Shown: positions 49,792 to 58,895, counted from the first letter of the stretch. The stretch is 64,000 bases of DNA from CAWJMD01 sp963700925 (GCA_963700925.1 OY969553.1:434001-498000), one strand, 5' to 3'. Made by a program: numbers and translations. The notes: a model not told the origin generated them from the letters alone.

Positions 49792-49829
49792 GGCTCGTAC
49801 CTCGCCATGAAGCCCGCCCTCTGCCCACT

Positions 49830-49853
49830 GGTTCGCTCGCTCCGCTCGCTCAC
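49830..49853. repeat. GAGCGAGCG dispersed-type repeat at the argC stop
   Basis: On the minus strand two copies of GAGCGAGCG follow directly from the argC TGA and then AACC. Repeats of this form directly after stop codons are, in my recollection, frequent in several actinobacterial genomes; the role is unknown. Confidence 0.6.
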
Positions 49854-50911
49854 GGGGCCAGCCCCACGGTCGACAGCCCCGTGCTCTCTCCGAAGCCGAG
49901 TGCCAGGTTCATGCACTGGACAGCCGCGCCAGCGGTGCCCTTCGTGAGGTTGTCGACGGCCGCGACGACGACCACCCGGCCGACTCTCTCGTCGACTGCC
50001 ACCTGCAGCAGAACGGTGTTGGCGCCGAGGGTGTCGGCCGTGCGCGGCCACTGCCCCGCAGGCAGCACGTGCACGAAGGGCTCGTCGGCGTATGCCGCCT
50101 GCCACGCCTCGCGGACTGCGTCGCCCGTGCCGGGGTCGGCGGCGTCGAGCCCTGGTGCGAGCCGCGCCGTGCACGTCGCCAGGATGCCGCGTGCCATTGG
50201 GGCGAGAGTCGGGGTGAACGAGACCTTGACATCCGAACCCGCTGCGAGAGAGAGGTTCTGATCGATCTCGGGCGTGTGCCGGTGGACACCACCAACGCCG
50301 TAGGGCGACATCGAACCCATCACCTCGGAACCCGCCAGGTGAGCGGCGTTCGAGCGCCCTGCGCCCGACGTACCGGACGCGGCGACCACCACGATGTCGT
50401 CGTGCGCCACGACACCGGCTGCCAGCCCGGGTGCGAGGGCGAGGCTGACGACGGTCGGGTAGCACCCGGGCACGGCCACCCGGCGCGCGCCGGACAGCTT
50501 GTCGCGCTGACGCGAGCCGTCGGCATGCACCAGCTCGGGCAGCCCGTACGGCCAGCTGCCGAGGTGGGGTCCGTCGTAGAAGGACGTCCAGGCCGACTCG
50601 TCGACGAGGCGATGGTCGGCGGAGACGTCGATCACCAGGGTTTCGTCAGGTAGGGCGTCGGACACGGGCCCGCCGGTGGCGTGGGGCAGCGCGAGCACGA
50701 CGACGTCGTGGCCGGCCAGTCGCTCGACCTCGGTGGGCTCCAGCACGCGGTCGGCCAGCGGAACGATCTGCGGGTGGTGCTGGGCCAGAAGGGAGCCGGC
50801 CGACGAGTGCGCCGTCAGAGTTCCGATCCGCACCTCTGGGTGCCCGTGCAGCAGCCGCAGGAGCTCTCCGCCCGCGTAGCCACTTGCGCCTGCCACCGCC
50901 ACCGTCACCAT
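49850..50911 (-). CDS. argC: N-acetyl-gamma-glutamyl-phosphate reductase
   Basis: 353-aa NADP-dependent reductase for the third arginine step. It starts MVTVAVAGASGYAGGELLRLL, has the catalytic cysteine in AVPGCYPTVVSLAL, and ends with NLTKGTAGAAVQCMNLALGF. The ATG at 50911 is chosen over ATGs at 50917 and 50923: it gives the standard N-terminus, and TATGAT (50919-50924) lies 7 bases upstream with no Shine-Dalgarno sequence, the pattern of leaderless actinobacterial genes. First gene of the arg operon. Confidence 0.95.
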   Translation of the reverse strand: MVTVAVAGASGYAGGELLRLLHGHPEVRIGTLTAHSSAGSLLAQHHPQIVPLADRVLEPTEVERLAGHDVVVLALPHATGGPVSDALPDETLVIDVSADHRLVDESAWTSFYDGPHLGSWPYGLPELVHADGSRQRDKLSGARRVAVPGCYPTVVSLALAPGLAAGVVAHDDIVVVAASGTSGAGRSNAAHLAGSEVMGSMSPYGVGGVHRHTPEIDQNLSLAAGSDVKVSFTPTLAPMARGILATCTARLAPGLDAADPGTGDAVREAWQAAYADEPFVHVLPAGQWPRTADTLGANTVLLQVAVDERVGRVVVVAAVDNLTKGTAGAAVQCMNLALGFGESTGLSTVGLAP

Positions 50912-50912
50912 G

Positions 50913-50926
50913 TGCATGATCATACA
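50913..50926 (-). promoter_or_regulatory. argC promoter -10 overlapped by putative ArgR box
   Basis: TGTATGATCATGCA is a 14-bp near-perfect palindrome (one mismatched pair) that contains the -10 hexamer TATGAT. A bound ArgR here would block RNA polymerase. No good -35 is present. A looser half-site (CGAATGGTCATG region, 50932-50943) could complete an 18-bp ARG box pair. Confidence 0.55.
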
Positions 50927-50947
50927 TGAGAACGAATGGTCATGCGG

Positions 50948-51769
50948 TCAGGTGGTCGCCAGTGGGTCCTCCGGTCCGTAGGGGACGACGGTGAGGGTGC
51001 GCGCGCTGTCGTCGAGTCCGGCACGGCCGGCGGCGGTCAACGAGTCGACCGTGTCCACGCCGGCGCGCAGGAAGCGTCCGGACCACGCGTCGAGGCTCCC
51101 CCGTGCCACCGCCACCACGAGGTCGACGATGGCCTCGGTCGGGGTCCACTCCGAGCGGCCGGTGTGCGTTGCCATCGCCGCGGTCATCTCGGTGGCGACG
51201 ACGCCGGGCGAGATCTCGAACGCCCGCAGGCCCAGGTCGTGCCCGGCCAGGTGGAGGTGACCGCTGAGCCGCATCAGCCCGGTCTTGGCCGCGCAGTACG
51301 CGGTGTACTCGGTGCGGGCGGCCGTCCCGGCTCCCGAGCTGAGGTCGACCACACGGCCGAGGCCGCGCTCCACCATTCCCGGCACCACCGCGCGGACGGC
51401 GTACATCGGGCCAAGGAGGTCGGCCTCGACGACCTGGCGCCAGACAGCTGGATCCTCCTGCCAGACAGGCTGTTCGGTCGGCTCGATCACTCCGGCGTTG
51501 TTGACGAGCAGGTCGATCGGGCCGACTTCCGCCTCGGCCCGCTCGACCGCGCGCAGCACCTGGGCCGGGTCAGTGATGTCGGCGGTCACGGCGCCTGCGC
51601 GGGCGCCGAGGGACCGCAGCCGGCCGGCCACGCCTTCGAGACGCTCGGTAGAGCGACCCAGCACGGCCACGTCGAGTCCTGCAGCAGCGAGCCCGAGCGC
51701 GAGGGCCTCGCCGATGCCCCGCGAGCCGCCGGTCACGAGGGCGGTGCGGCACGGCGCCTGTTCCGGCAA
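50948..51769 (-). CDS. Short-chain dehydrogenase/reductase
   Basis: 273-aa classical SDR. NADP-type glycine motif TALVTGGSRGIGEALALG, the NNAG stretch LLVNNAGVIEP, catalytic Ser in VDLSSGAGT and Tyr/Lys in YTAYCAAKTG. Substrate unknown. It starts 4 bases after the pheT stop, so it is probably in the pheST transcript. Its stop lies just 24 bases before the argC promoter. Confidence 0.9.
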   Translation of the reverse strand: MPEQAPCRTALVTGGSRGIGEALALGLAAAGLDVAVLGRSTERLEGVAGRLRSLGARAGAVTADITDPAQVLRAVERAEAEVGPIDLLVNNAGVIEPTEQPVWQEDPAVWRQVVEADLLGPMYAVRAVVPGMVERGLGRVVDLSSGAGTAARTEYTAYCAAKTGLMRLSGHLHLAGHDLGLRAFEISPGVVATEMTAAMATHTGRSEWTPTEAIVDLVVAVARGSLDAWSGRFLRAGVDTVDSLTAAGRAGLDDSARTLTVVPYGPEDPLATT

Positions 51770-51773
51770 GAGC

Positions 51774-54356
51774 TCAGACCCCGCGCAGGACCGCGCCGAA
51801 CCGGTCGACCGCAGCCTCGACGACCGCCCTTCGGACCGTGGCCGACTCGTCGGCGGTCAGGGTGCGGTCCGGGGCCCTCATGCGGAGCGCGAACGCGAGC
51901 GACCGGTGGCCTGCCGGCACCTGCTCGCCGGAGTAGACGTCGAACAGGCGCACGTCCTCGAGCAGGTCGCCACCGGCCGCGCGCAGCACCTGCTCGACCT
52001 CGCCGGCCGGCACGGAGTCCGGCACCACCAGGGCGACGTCCTCCTTCACGACGGGGTACGTGCTGATCTGCTGCACCTGAACGGGCCCGGCGGCGGACGC
52101 GGCGGCCAGCAGGATCCCAAGGTCCATCTCGAAGGCGACCGTCCGAGCCGGGAGGCCGGCTCGCTCGCACACCGCCGGGTGCAGCTCGCCGGCGTGGCCG
52201 ACCAGCGTGCCGTCGGGCAGCCGCAGCACAGCGCAGCGTCCGGGGTGCCAGGGCTCGTGGGTGTCGGCGGCCACGACGAGGTCGACGCCCAGCTCGTCGG
52301 CGACCGTGCGGGCCGCCTGGACCGCGTCGGCGTGGTCCGCGACGCGCCCGGGTCCCCACCAGCCCACCGGGTCGAAGCGTCCTGCAGCCAGCCCGGCGAC
52401 CCTGAGCGGCTGCGGCGGCACGGCTGCCCGCTGGCGGTCGAGGTCGTCGTCGGACGGACGCTCCTGGACGGTGAGCCGGGCCGCGTCGCCCACCTCCGGC
52501 GACCGGGTCGGGCGCGTCACAGTGCCGACCTCGTAGACGGCGAGGTCGGTCGCACCCCGAGAGACGTTGCGGCGCAACACCTCGAGCATGCTCTGCAGCA
52601 GCGACGTGCGCAGGTGGGGCGCTTCCTCCGACAGGGGGTTCGCCAGCCGCACCATGACCCGCCGCGGGTCGTCGTCGGGCAGGCCCAGCACGTCGTTCAC
52701 CTCGTCCGACACGAACGGGTAGCTCAGCACCTCGACCCAGCCGGCCTCCGACAACGCCCGCGACACGCTGCGGCGGCGGCGTTGCTGGTCGGTGAAACCC
52801 CGTCCGCCCGGAGCACGAGGAAGCACCGACGGGATCGCGCCGTACCCCTCCAGGCGCGCCACCTCCTCGACGAGGTCGGCCCCGACACGGAGGTCCGGTC
52901 GCCACGTCGGCGGCCAGACGGTCAGCACGCTCTGAGGCTCCAGAGGGCCGTCATGCTCGACGCGACAGCCGATCTCGCTCAGCCGGCCGACCACCGTCGG
53001 CGCGTCGTAGCCCACCCCGACCAGCCGGGCCGGCAGGTCCGCCGGCATCTCGACAGAGCCAGGTGGACGGGTCTCGTCGAGGTCGGTGACCCGCTCGTCG
53101 GAGGTGCCCCCGCCGAGCTCGACCAGCAGCCGGACCACCCACTCGGCGGCCGCGTCCGACACCCGGGGGTCGACGCCGCGCTCGAACCGCTTACTGGCCT
53201 CGCTCGGCAGACGGTGCCGACGGGCGGTGCGCGCCACCGAGATCGGGTCGAAGTGGGCCGCCTCGACCAGCACGTCGGTCGTCGACGCGCTCACCTCGGT
53301 GGTGGCTCCGCCCATCACGCCGGCCAGCCCGATCACGCGCTCGCCCGTGCCGTCCTCGGGGCCATCGGTGATGAGCAGGTCCTCCGCGTGGAGGTCGCGC
53401 CGCACGCCGTCGAGCGTGACCAGCTGCTCACCTGCGCCGGCCCGGCGGACGGTGATCGCCTCACCGAGGGTGGCCAGGTCGTACGCGTGGAGCGGCTGCC
53501 CGAGACCCAGCATCACGTAGTTGGTGACGTCGACGGCGAGCGAGATCGGACGCATCCCCGACTGCTGCAGACGGCGCTGCATCCAGAACGGCGTCGGCGC
53601 CGTCGGGTCCACCCCGCGCACGATGCGGGCGACGAACCGGTCGCACCCGATCGCACCCTCGATCGGTGCCGTGTCGTCCACCCGCACCGGGTAGCCGGCA
53701 ACCGTCGGCGCAGCATCGACGGACGGGCGGCGGTAGAGATCCGCGGGGTCGCGGTACCGGTCGGTGCGACCGGTCGCGTGCGCGTACTCGCGTGCGATGC
53801 CGCGCATGCTGAAGCAGTAGCCGCGGTCCGGTGTCACGTTGACCTCGATGGTGGCCTCGTCGAGGCGCAGCAGCCCGATCGCGTCGGTGCCCGGCTCCGC
53901 CTGCAGCCCGAGCGTCGACAGCACGATGATGCCCGTGTGGTCGTCGCCGAGGCCCAGCTCCTTCGCCGAGCAGACCATGCCGTCGGAGACGTGGCCGTAG
54001 GTGCGGCGGGCAGCGATCTCGAACCCACCTGGCAGGACGGCTCCCGGCAGGGCCACCACGACGAGGTCGCCAACGCTGATGTTCGGTGCCCCGCAGACGA
54101 TTCCACGCGGACCGCCACCCTCGGCGGCATGGTGTGCACCGACGTCGACGGAGCACCAGCGGATCGTCTTGCCGTTCTTGTGGGACTCGACCTCGACGGA
54201 CAGCACGTGGCCGACCACGAGCGGGCCCGTCAGGTCGCCGGTGTCGAGTCCCTCCTCCTCGAGGCCGACCGACACCAGTTCGGCGGCGACCTTCTCGGCG
54301 GTGATCCCGTCCGGCAGCTCGATCATGTCGGCCAGCCACCCCAGCGGGACGCGCAT
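51774..54356 (-). CDS. pheT: Phenylalanyl-tRNA synthetase beta subunit
   Basis: 860-aa large subunit. It begins MRVPLGWLADMIELPDG. The tRNA-binding domain (about 45-160) has LVVVALPGAVLPGGFEIAAR; the B3/B4 editing domain follows near 220-400, B5 near 420-490 with VGYDAPTVVGRLSEIGCRVE, the inactive synthetase-like core, and a C-terminal FDX-ACB domain (QQISTYPVVKEDVALVVPD). The ATG overlaps the pheS stop by one base (TGATG). Confidence 0.96.
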   Translation of the reverse strand: MRVPLGWLADMIELPDGITAEKVAAELVSVGLEEEGLDTGDLTGPLVVGHVLSVEVESHKNGKTIRWCSVDVGAHHAAEGGGPRGIVCGAPNISVGDLVVVALPGAVLPGGFEIAARRTYGHVSDGMVCSAKELGLGDDHTGIIVLSTLGLQAEPGTDAIGLLRLDEATIEVNVTPDRGYCFSMRGIAREYAHATGRTDRYRDPADLYRRPSVDAAPTVAGYPVRVDDTAPIEGAIGCDRFVARIVRGVDPTAPTPFWMQRRLQQSGMRPISLAVDVTNYVMLGLGQPLHAYDLATLGEAITVRRAGAGEQLVTLDGVRRDLHAEDLLITDGPEDGTGERVIGLAGVMGGATTEVSASTTDVLVEAAHFDPISVARTARRHRLPSEASKRFERGVDPRVSDAAAEWVVRLLVELGGGTSDERVTDLDETRPPGSVEMPADLPARLVGVGYDAPTVVGRLSEIGCRVEHDGPLEPQSVLTVWPPTWRPDLRVGADLVEEVARLEGYGAIPSVLPRAPGGRGFTDQQRRRRSVSRALSEAGWVEVLSYPFVSDEVNDVLGLPDDDPRRVMVRLANPLSEEAPHLRTSLLQSMLEVLRRNVSRGATDLAVYEVGTVTRPTRSPEVGDAARLTVQERPSDDDLDRQRAAVPPQPLRVAGLAAGRFDPVGWWGPGRVADHADAVQAARTVADELGVDLVVAADTHEPWHPGRCAVLRLPDGTLVGHAGELHPAVCERAGLPARTVAFEMDLGILLAAASAAGPVQVQQISTYPVVKEDVALVVPDSVPAGEVEQVLRAAGGDLLEDVRLFDVYSGEQVPAGHRSLAFALRMRAPDRTLTADESATVRRAVVEAAVDRFGAVLRGV

Positions 54357-55450
54357 CAGGCCTCCATCCCCAGTGAGGTGCTGAACCGCACGTCGCCCTC
54401 GACCATCTCGCGCATGTCCTCCACGCCGTTGCGGAACATCAGCGTGCGCTCGACCCCCATCCCGAACGCGAAGCCGGAGTAGACGTCCGGGTCGACACCG
54501 CAGGCGCGCAGGACTGCCGGGTTGACCATGCCGCAGCCTCCCCACTCGATCCAGCCCGTCCCCCCGCACGTGCGGCAGGCCGTGTCGTCGCCGCGGCAGA
54601 CGAAGCAGCGCAGGTCCATCTCGGCGCTCGGCTCGGTGAACGGGAAGAACGACGGGCGCAGCCGGGTGGTGATGCCCTCACCCAGCACGGCCTCGGCGAA
54701 GTGGTCGAGGGTGCCTTTCAGATTGGCCATCGTCAGGCCCTTGTCGACCGCGAGGCCCTCGATCTGGTGGAAGACGGGCGTGTGGGTCGCGTCGAGCTCG
54801 TCGGTGCGGAACGTCTTGCCGGGACAGATCACGTAGACAGGCAGGTCGCGTTCGAGCAGCGTGCGGGCCTGCACCGGGGACGTGTGCGTTCGCATCACGA
54901 GGCCGGAGCCCACCGGGTCGACGAAGAACGTGTCCTGCATCTGCCGCGCAGGATGGTCGGGCGTGAAGTTCAGCGCGTCGAAGTTGAACCACTCGGTCTC
55001 CACCTCGGGCCCTTCGGCGATCTCCCACCCGATGGCGGTGAAGATCTCGCCGATCCGCTCCATCAGCACCGGCAGGGGGTGTCGCGCGCCACGCTGACGG
55101 CGACCGGTCGGCAGGGTGACGTCGACGGTCTCCTCGACCAGCACTCGCGCGTCGCGCTCGGCCTCCAGCACCGCCTGGCGCTCGGCGATGGCCGCGCGCA
55201 GCCGTCCGCGGGCCTGGCCAACGCGCTGGCCTGCCTCGGCGCGGGCCGCAGGCGGTAGCGCGCCGATCTCCCTGTTGGCCAGGGCGAGTGGGCTGCGCTC
55301 CTCGGCGTGGGCGAGCCGCGCCGACTTCAGCTCGTCGAGCGAGGCGGCGGAGGCGACTGCGGCGAGCGCCTCGTCGAGGGCGGCCGACACGGCCTCAGGT
55401 GCCAGTGCCGCGACCTCGACAGGGTCGTACTGGGAGTTCGGAGCGGACAT
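54356..55450 (-). CDS. pheS: Phenylalanyl-tRNA synthetase alpha subunit
   Basis: 364-aa catalytic subunit. An N-terminal coiled coil (residues about 20-110) contacts tRNA. Motif 2 is FRTDELDATHTPVFHQIEG and motif 3 GFAFGMGVERTLMFRNGV. The segment CFVCRGDDTACRTCGGTG has two CxxC pairs that may bind zinc, as in related subunits. No leader attenuator or T-box was found in the 45-base gap from the kinase gene. Confidence 0.96.
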   Translation of the reverse strand: MSAPNSQYDPVEVAALAPEAVSAALDEALAAVASAASLDELKSARLAHAEERSPLALANREIGALPPAARAEAGQRVGQARGRLRAAIAERQAVLEAERDARVLVEETVDVTLPTGRRQRGARHPLPVLMERIGEIFTAIGWEIAEGPEVETEWFNFDALNFTPDHPARQMQDTFFVDPVGSGLVMRTHTSPVQARTLLERDLPVYVICPGKTFRTDELDATHTPVFHQIEGLAVDKGLTMANLKGTLDHFAEAVLGEGITTRLRPSFFPFTEPSAEMDLRCFVCRGDDTACRTCGGTGWIEWGGCGMVNPAVLRACGVDPDVYSGFAFGMGVERTLMFRNGVEDMREMVEGDVRFSTSLGMEA

Positions 55451-55495
55451 GGGTCGACAGTCTAGGAGTCAGCATCAACCCAGCATTAACGCGGA

Positions 55496-56575
55496 TCAAG
55501 ACAGGTGGTCGGGCGCCCCCGCGGGCAACGTGAAGCGGAACGCCGCCCCGCCGTGCTCGGAGCGTCCGACGCTCATCCGTCCGTCATGAGCCTCGACGAG
55601 GCCCCGCACGACGTACAGCCCGAGGCCGGTTCCGCCGCGACGCGCCCCACGCCAGAACTTGGTGAACACCAGACCGAGGTGCTCGGCCGGGATGCCCTCG
55701 CCCTCGTCCTCGACGACGACCTCGACGCCGGTGTGGTCGCCTTCGGCGTCGGGGCGGACGGAGACGTGGACACGGCCCTCACCGTGTCGCAGCGCGTTCT
55801 CGATCAGGTTGCCGAGGATCTGCTCCAGCCGGTCGGGATCGGCCCAGATCTCCGGCAGGTCGTCGTGGACCTCGATCCGGAACTGGGCCGCGTCCGTCCC
55901 TGCAGCGACGCGGCGCTGGAGCTGGCCGACCACGACCTCGCCCACGTCGACCACCTGGCGGCGCACCTGCAGCCGTCCGGCGTCGATGCGCGAGATGTCC
56001 AGCAGCTCGGTGATGAGGCGGGTGATGCGGTCGGCGTCCGCCTCCACCGTCGTCAGCATCAGCCGCTTCTGGTCGTCCGTGAAGCGGTCCCACCGCCGCA
56101 GGAGGGTGGACGTGAACCCCTTCACCGACGTGAGCGGCGAGCGCAGCTCGTGGGCCACCGTCGAGATCAGGCCCGCGTGGTCGGTCTCGGCGCGGCGGCG
56201 TGACTCGGTGTCGCGGAGCGCCAGCACCAGGCGCGTGACGGGGCCGAGTCGCGTCTCCCGCACGTAGCGGGCCGTGACCAGGAGCTCGCGCCCACCGGGA
56301 AGCAGGAGCAGCCGCTCGCGGTGGCCGGTGCGGATCGCCAGCCCCGACCACGGGTCGGCGAAGTCCCACCACCGGCGTCCGTTCGTGTCCTGCAGGGGCA
56401 GCGCGGTGCGAATGTCGCGGCCCAGCAAGCCGTCGGCAGAAACTCCGATGCAGCGCGCCGCCGCGGCGTTGACCGAGAGGATCAGGCCGGAGCCATCCGT
56501 GACGACCAGCCCGTCGGGCAGGTCGTCAAGCCGAACCTCTGGAAACGCCCGGTCCCCGTCCGCCGAGCTGTCCAT
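55496..56575 (-). CDS. PAS-domain sensor histidine kinase (orphan)
   Basis: 359-aa soluble kinase without membrane segment. An N-terminal PAS domain (about 12-125, LDDLPDGLVVTDGSGLILSV) senses an unknown signal. The HisKA domain has STVAHELRSPLTSVKGF (His142). The ATPase domain has NLIENALRHG, VEDEGEGIP, and RGGTGLGLYVVRGLVEAHDG. There is no response regulator nearby, so the partner is elsewhere. A PAS kinase between trmH and pheS recurs in actinobacteria. Possibly co-transcribed with pheST. Confidence 0.9.
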   Translation of the reverse strand: MDSSADGDRAFPEVRLDDLPDGLVVTDGSGLILSVNAAAARCIGVSADGLLGRDIRTALPLQDTNGRRWWDFADPWSGLAIRTGHRERLLLLPGGRELLVTARYVRETRLGPVTRLVLALRDTESRRRAETDHAGLISTVAHELRSPLTSVKGFTSTLLRRWDRFTDDQKRLMLTTVEADADRITRLITELLDISRIDAGRLQVRRQVVDVGEVVVGQLQRRVAAGTDAAQFRIEVHDDLPEIWADPDRLEQILGNLIENALRHGEGRVHVSVRPDAEGDHTGVEVVVEDEGEGIPAEHLGLVFTKFWRGARRGGTGLGLYVVRGLVEAHDGRMSVGRSEHGGAAFRFTLPAGAPDHLS

Positions 56576-56776
56576 CCCCGCAGGGTAGCCTCGCGGCGCG
56601 AACGAGCCCGGTTGTAGGGCTGTTGGCGGGCGGGGCAGTTGGCGGACGGCGAAGGCAGGGGATCGTGAGGACGGGGGACGTCGTGCAGGTGAGCGCGACG
56701 GTTAACGGTGTGAGCCAGGCGATGAGAGGCTTGCTGGCGCTGCCGTTCTGCACTGCCCACCCGCGTCGGTCTCGTC

Positions 56777-57088
56777 GTGACTGCGGTCGTGCTCCTCGTG
56801 GTGCTGGTCGGAACCGCCTGGGTCCTGCTGAACCTCAGATGGGACCAGACCTATCCGGTCTACGAGCCCGAGTGGGTCGTGCGCGCGTTGCCCGCTGTGG
56901 GAGTGATGCTCGCCCTCAGCGCCACCGCGACCTGGTGGATCCTCATCCCGACGCTTGTGCGGATCGCCGAGGACGAGGCCCCGTTGACGACCCAACCGGT
57001 CGCGCTGGCGTGTGCCGTGCTGACCGTTGTGACCATCGCCTTGCTGGCACCGGGCGCGCGCGACGCGACCCCGCGCCGGACCCGGTGA
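56777..57088 (+). CDS. Possible small membrane protein
   Basis: 103 aa with three hydrophobic stretches (VVLLVVLVGTAWVLL, LPAVGVMLALSATATWWIL, LACAVLTVVTIALLAPG). GC-rich third positions support coding. The start GTG has no Shine-Dalgarno sequence, and the frame is open upstream to a stop at 56723-56725 without a better start. The stop overlaps the next GTG as GTGA. I recognise no family. Confidence 0.5.
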   Translation: MTAVVLLVVLVGTAWVLLNLRWDQTYPVYEPEWVVRALPAVGVMLALSATATWWILIPTLVRIAEDEAPLTTQPVALACAVLTVVTIALLAPGARDATPRRTR

Positions 57089-57294
57089 CGGGAGACGCTG
57101 AGCCCGACGACCTGCGGTGCGAGATCCACCGCCTGCGCGTGGAGCGGGCCGAGCTGATGATGCTGGTGGTCGTCGTGCCCGCGGGCCTGGCGCTGGTGCT
57201 GCCGATGGTCACCCTCGAGCTCGACGCCCGCCAAACAGCCACACCGTGCTCTTGCTACCCACGCTTCAGCCGCCGATCTGTGTGGGCTGGCTGA
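57085..57294 (+). CDS. Possible small membrane protein, coupled to the previous ORF
   Basis: 69 aa: an acidic start (VTGDAEPDDLRCEIHRLRVE), one membrane helix (LMMLVVVVPAGLALVLPMVT), and a Cys-containing tail (TATPCSCYPRFSRR). It overlaps the previous ORF by GTGA. The pair lies between the kinase and trmH, both transcribed the other way. No family recognised; could be a decayed fragment. Confidence 0.4.
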   Translation: MTGDAEPDDLRCEIHRLRVERAELMMLVVVVPAGLALVLPMVTLELDARQTATPCSCYPRFSRRSVWAG

Positions 57295-57333
57295 GCACCC
57301 CACGGCGGAGGTGTGGGTGAGGGGAGCAAGGGG

Positions 57334-58167
57334 TTAGGGGCTGGGCATTCTGCGGGCGGCGCGGGCCGTGGCGTACAGGCAGATGCTGGCCGCGCTCGCC
57401 AGGTTGAGGCTCTCGGCGCTCCCGTAGATCGGTACACGGACGGCAGCGTCGGCCAGTGCGCGGTCGTCCGGAGTCAGCCCCCAGGCCTCGTTGCCGAACA
57501 CCCAGGCGACGGGCCCCGGCAGCGGCCCCTCGCCGCGCTCCGCCTGGTCGAGCAGGGCATCGAGGTCGGTGTCGCCGGCGCCGTCGGCAGCCAGCACCGC
57601 AGAGCCCGCCGCCGACAGTCCGCGCACCGCGTCATCGAGTGTCACGCCCGTCACCACGTCGAGGTGGAACAGGCTGCCCGCCGTGGCACGAACGCACTTC
57701 GGGCTGTGGACGTCGACGCTGGCCTCCGTGAGCATGACCGCGTCGGCCCCCGCCGCGTCGGCGGTGCGCAGAACGGTGCCGGCGTTGCCCGGGTCACGCA
57801 CGTGCGCGAGCACCGCCACCAGCCGCGGTCGGCGCGCCAGCACCTGCTCCAGCGGCTGGTCAACGGGTCGGCAGACCGCCAGCCAGCCCTGCGGCGTGAC
57901 CGTGTCGGCCATCGCACCGAGCACCTCGTCGGTGCACCACCGGACCGTCACGCCCTGAGTCGTTGCCGCAGCGACGATCTCGGGTTGCCGCGCGGCTGCC
58001 TCCTCGGTGGCGTACAGGTCGGTCACCGCACCGGCGGGGACCGCCTCACGCACGGCCTGCGGTCCCTCCGCGAGGAACCGGCCGGCCCGCGCACGCGCCG
58101 AGCGCCCGGACAGGCGGGCGACCGTCCGCACCCGCTCACTGCGGGGGTTGGACAGCACCTCTGTCAC
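57334..58167 (-). CDS. TrmH/SpoU family RNA 2'-O-methyltransferase
   Basis: 277-aa SPOUT enzyme. An N-terminal substrate-binding domain (RFLAEGPQAVREAV) precedes the knotted domain with motifs HVRDPGNAGTVLRTADAAG, GPVAWVFGNEAWGL and SAESLNLASAASICLYA. It is predicted to methylate rRNA or tRNA ribose; homologues at this site next to rplT are annotated as 23S rRNA methyltransferases. GTG start. It lies 66 bases after rplT. Confidence 0.92.
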   Translation of the reverse strand: MTEVLSNPRSERVRTVARLSGRSARARAGRFLAEGPQAVREAVPAGAVTDLYATEEAAARQPEIVAAATTQGVTVRWCTDEVLGAMADTVTPQGWLAVCRPVDQPLEQVLARRPRLVAVLAHVRDPGNAGTVLRTADAAGADAVMLTEASVDVHSPKCVRATAGSLFHLDVVTGVTLDDAVRGLSAAGSAVLAADGAGDTDLDALLDQAERGEGPLPGPVAWVFGNEAWGLTPDDRALADAAVRVPIYGSAESLNLASAASICLYATARAARRMPSP

Positions 58168-58233
58168 GGGCGCTCGGTGCTGCTCGGTGCTGGTCGTGGT
58201 GAGCTTCAGCTGGATGCCGGCGGGGAGCCGCGG

Positions 58234-58614
58234 TCAGGCCGCGGAGCCCTCGGCCTTCGCCGGGAGTGCCGCCTGCGCGGTCTTCACCAGGGTGGCGAAG
58301 GCGGCTGCGTCGTTGACGGCCAGCTCGGCGAGCATGCGCCGGTCGACCTCGATGCCGGCCAGGCCGAGGCCCTGGATGAAGCGGTTGTAGGTCATCCCGT
58401 TGGCGCGGGCAGCGGCGTTGATGCGCTGGATCCAGAGCCGGCGGAAGTCTCCCTTGCGCGCCTTGCGGTCGCGGTAGGAGTAGACGAGGGAGTGGGTGAC
58501 CTGCTCCTTCGCCTTTCGGTACAAGCGGGACCGCTGTCCGCGGTAGCCGCTGGCGCGCTCGAGAGTCTCCCGGCGCTTCTTGTGGGCGTTGACCGCCCTC
58601 TTCACGCGTGCCAC
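58234..58614 (-). CDS. rplT: 50S ribosomal protein L20
   Basis: 126 aa, the expected length. MARVKRAVNAHKKRRETLER start and LWIQRINAAARANGMTYNRF are typical. Essential for 50S assembly; in other bacteria L20 represses the infC-rpmI-rplT operon. It lies 86 bases after rpmI. Confidence 0.98.
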   Translation of the reverse strand: MARVKRAVNAHKKRRETLERASGYRGQRSRLYRKAKEQVTHSLVYSYRDRKARKGDFRRLWIQRINAAARANGMTYNRFIQGLGLAGIEVDRRMLAELAVNDAAAFATLVKTAQAALPAKAEGSAA

Positions 58615-58700
58615 GTGGTGCTCCTCAGGTCGTGCTCGTCGGTGGTCGGCGGCCTGACCCAGCCAGGGGCTGGACCGTCGCCGACCGGGGTCGGGTCAGC

Positions 58701-58895
58701 TCACTTGCCGAGGAGCCTCTTCAGCTTCTTGACGTCGGCTGCGGCCACGGGCTGGTCCATGCTCAGGCGGCGCTTGCGGCGGCTGCTCTTCTGCTCGGCG
58801 CCGTGGTAGCCGTTGGCCTGCTCGTGCATGAGCTTGCCGGAGCCGCTCCGCTTGATGCGCTTCTTGGTGCCGCTGTGCGACTTCATCTTCGGCAT
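58701..58895 (-). CDS. rpmI: 50S ribosomal protein L35
   Basis: 64 aa, basic. MPKMKSHSGTKKRIKRSGSG start is typical of L35. Second gene of the infC-rpmI-rplT operon. Confidence 0.97.
   Translation of the reverse strand: MPKMKSHSGTKKRIKRSGSGKLMHEQANGYHGAEQKSSRRKRRLSMDQPVAAADVKKLKRLLGK

Noticed and set aside
51285..54482. 1065-residue plus-strand frame opposite pheT
   Set aside because: Shadow of pheT and the SDR gene; no domain and no ribosome site.
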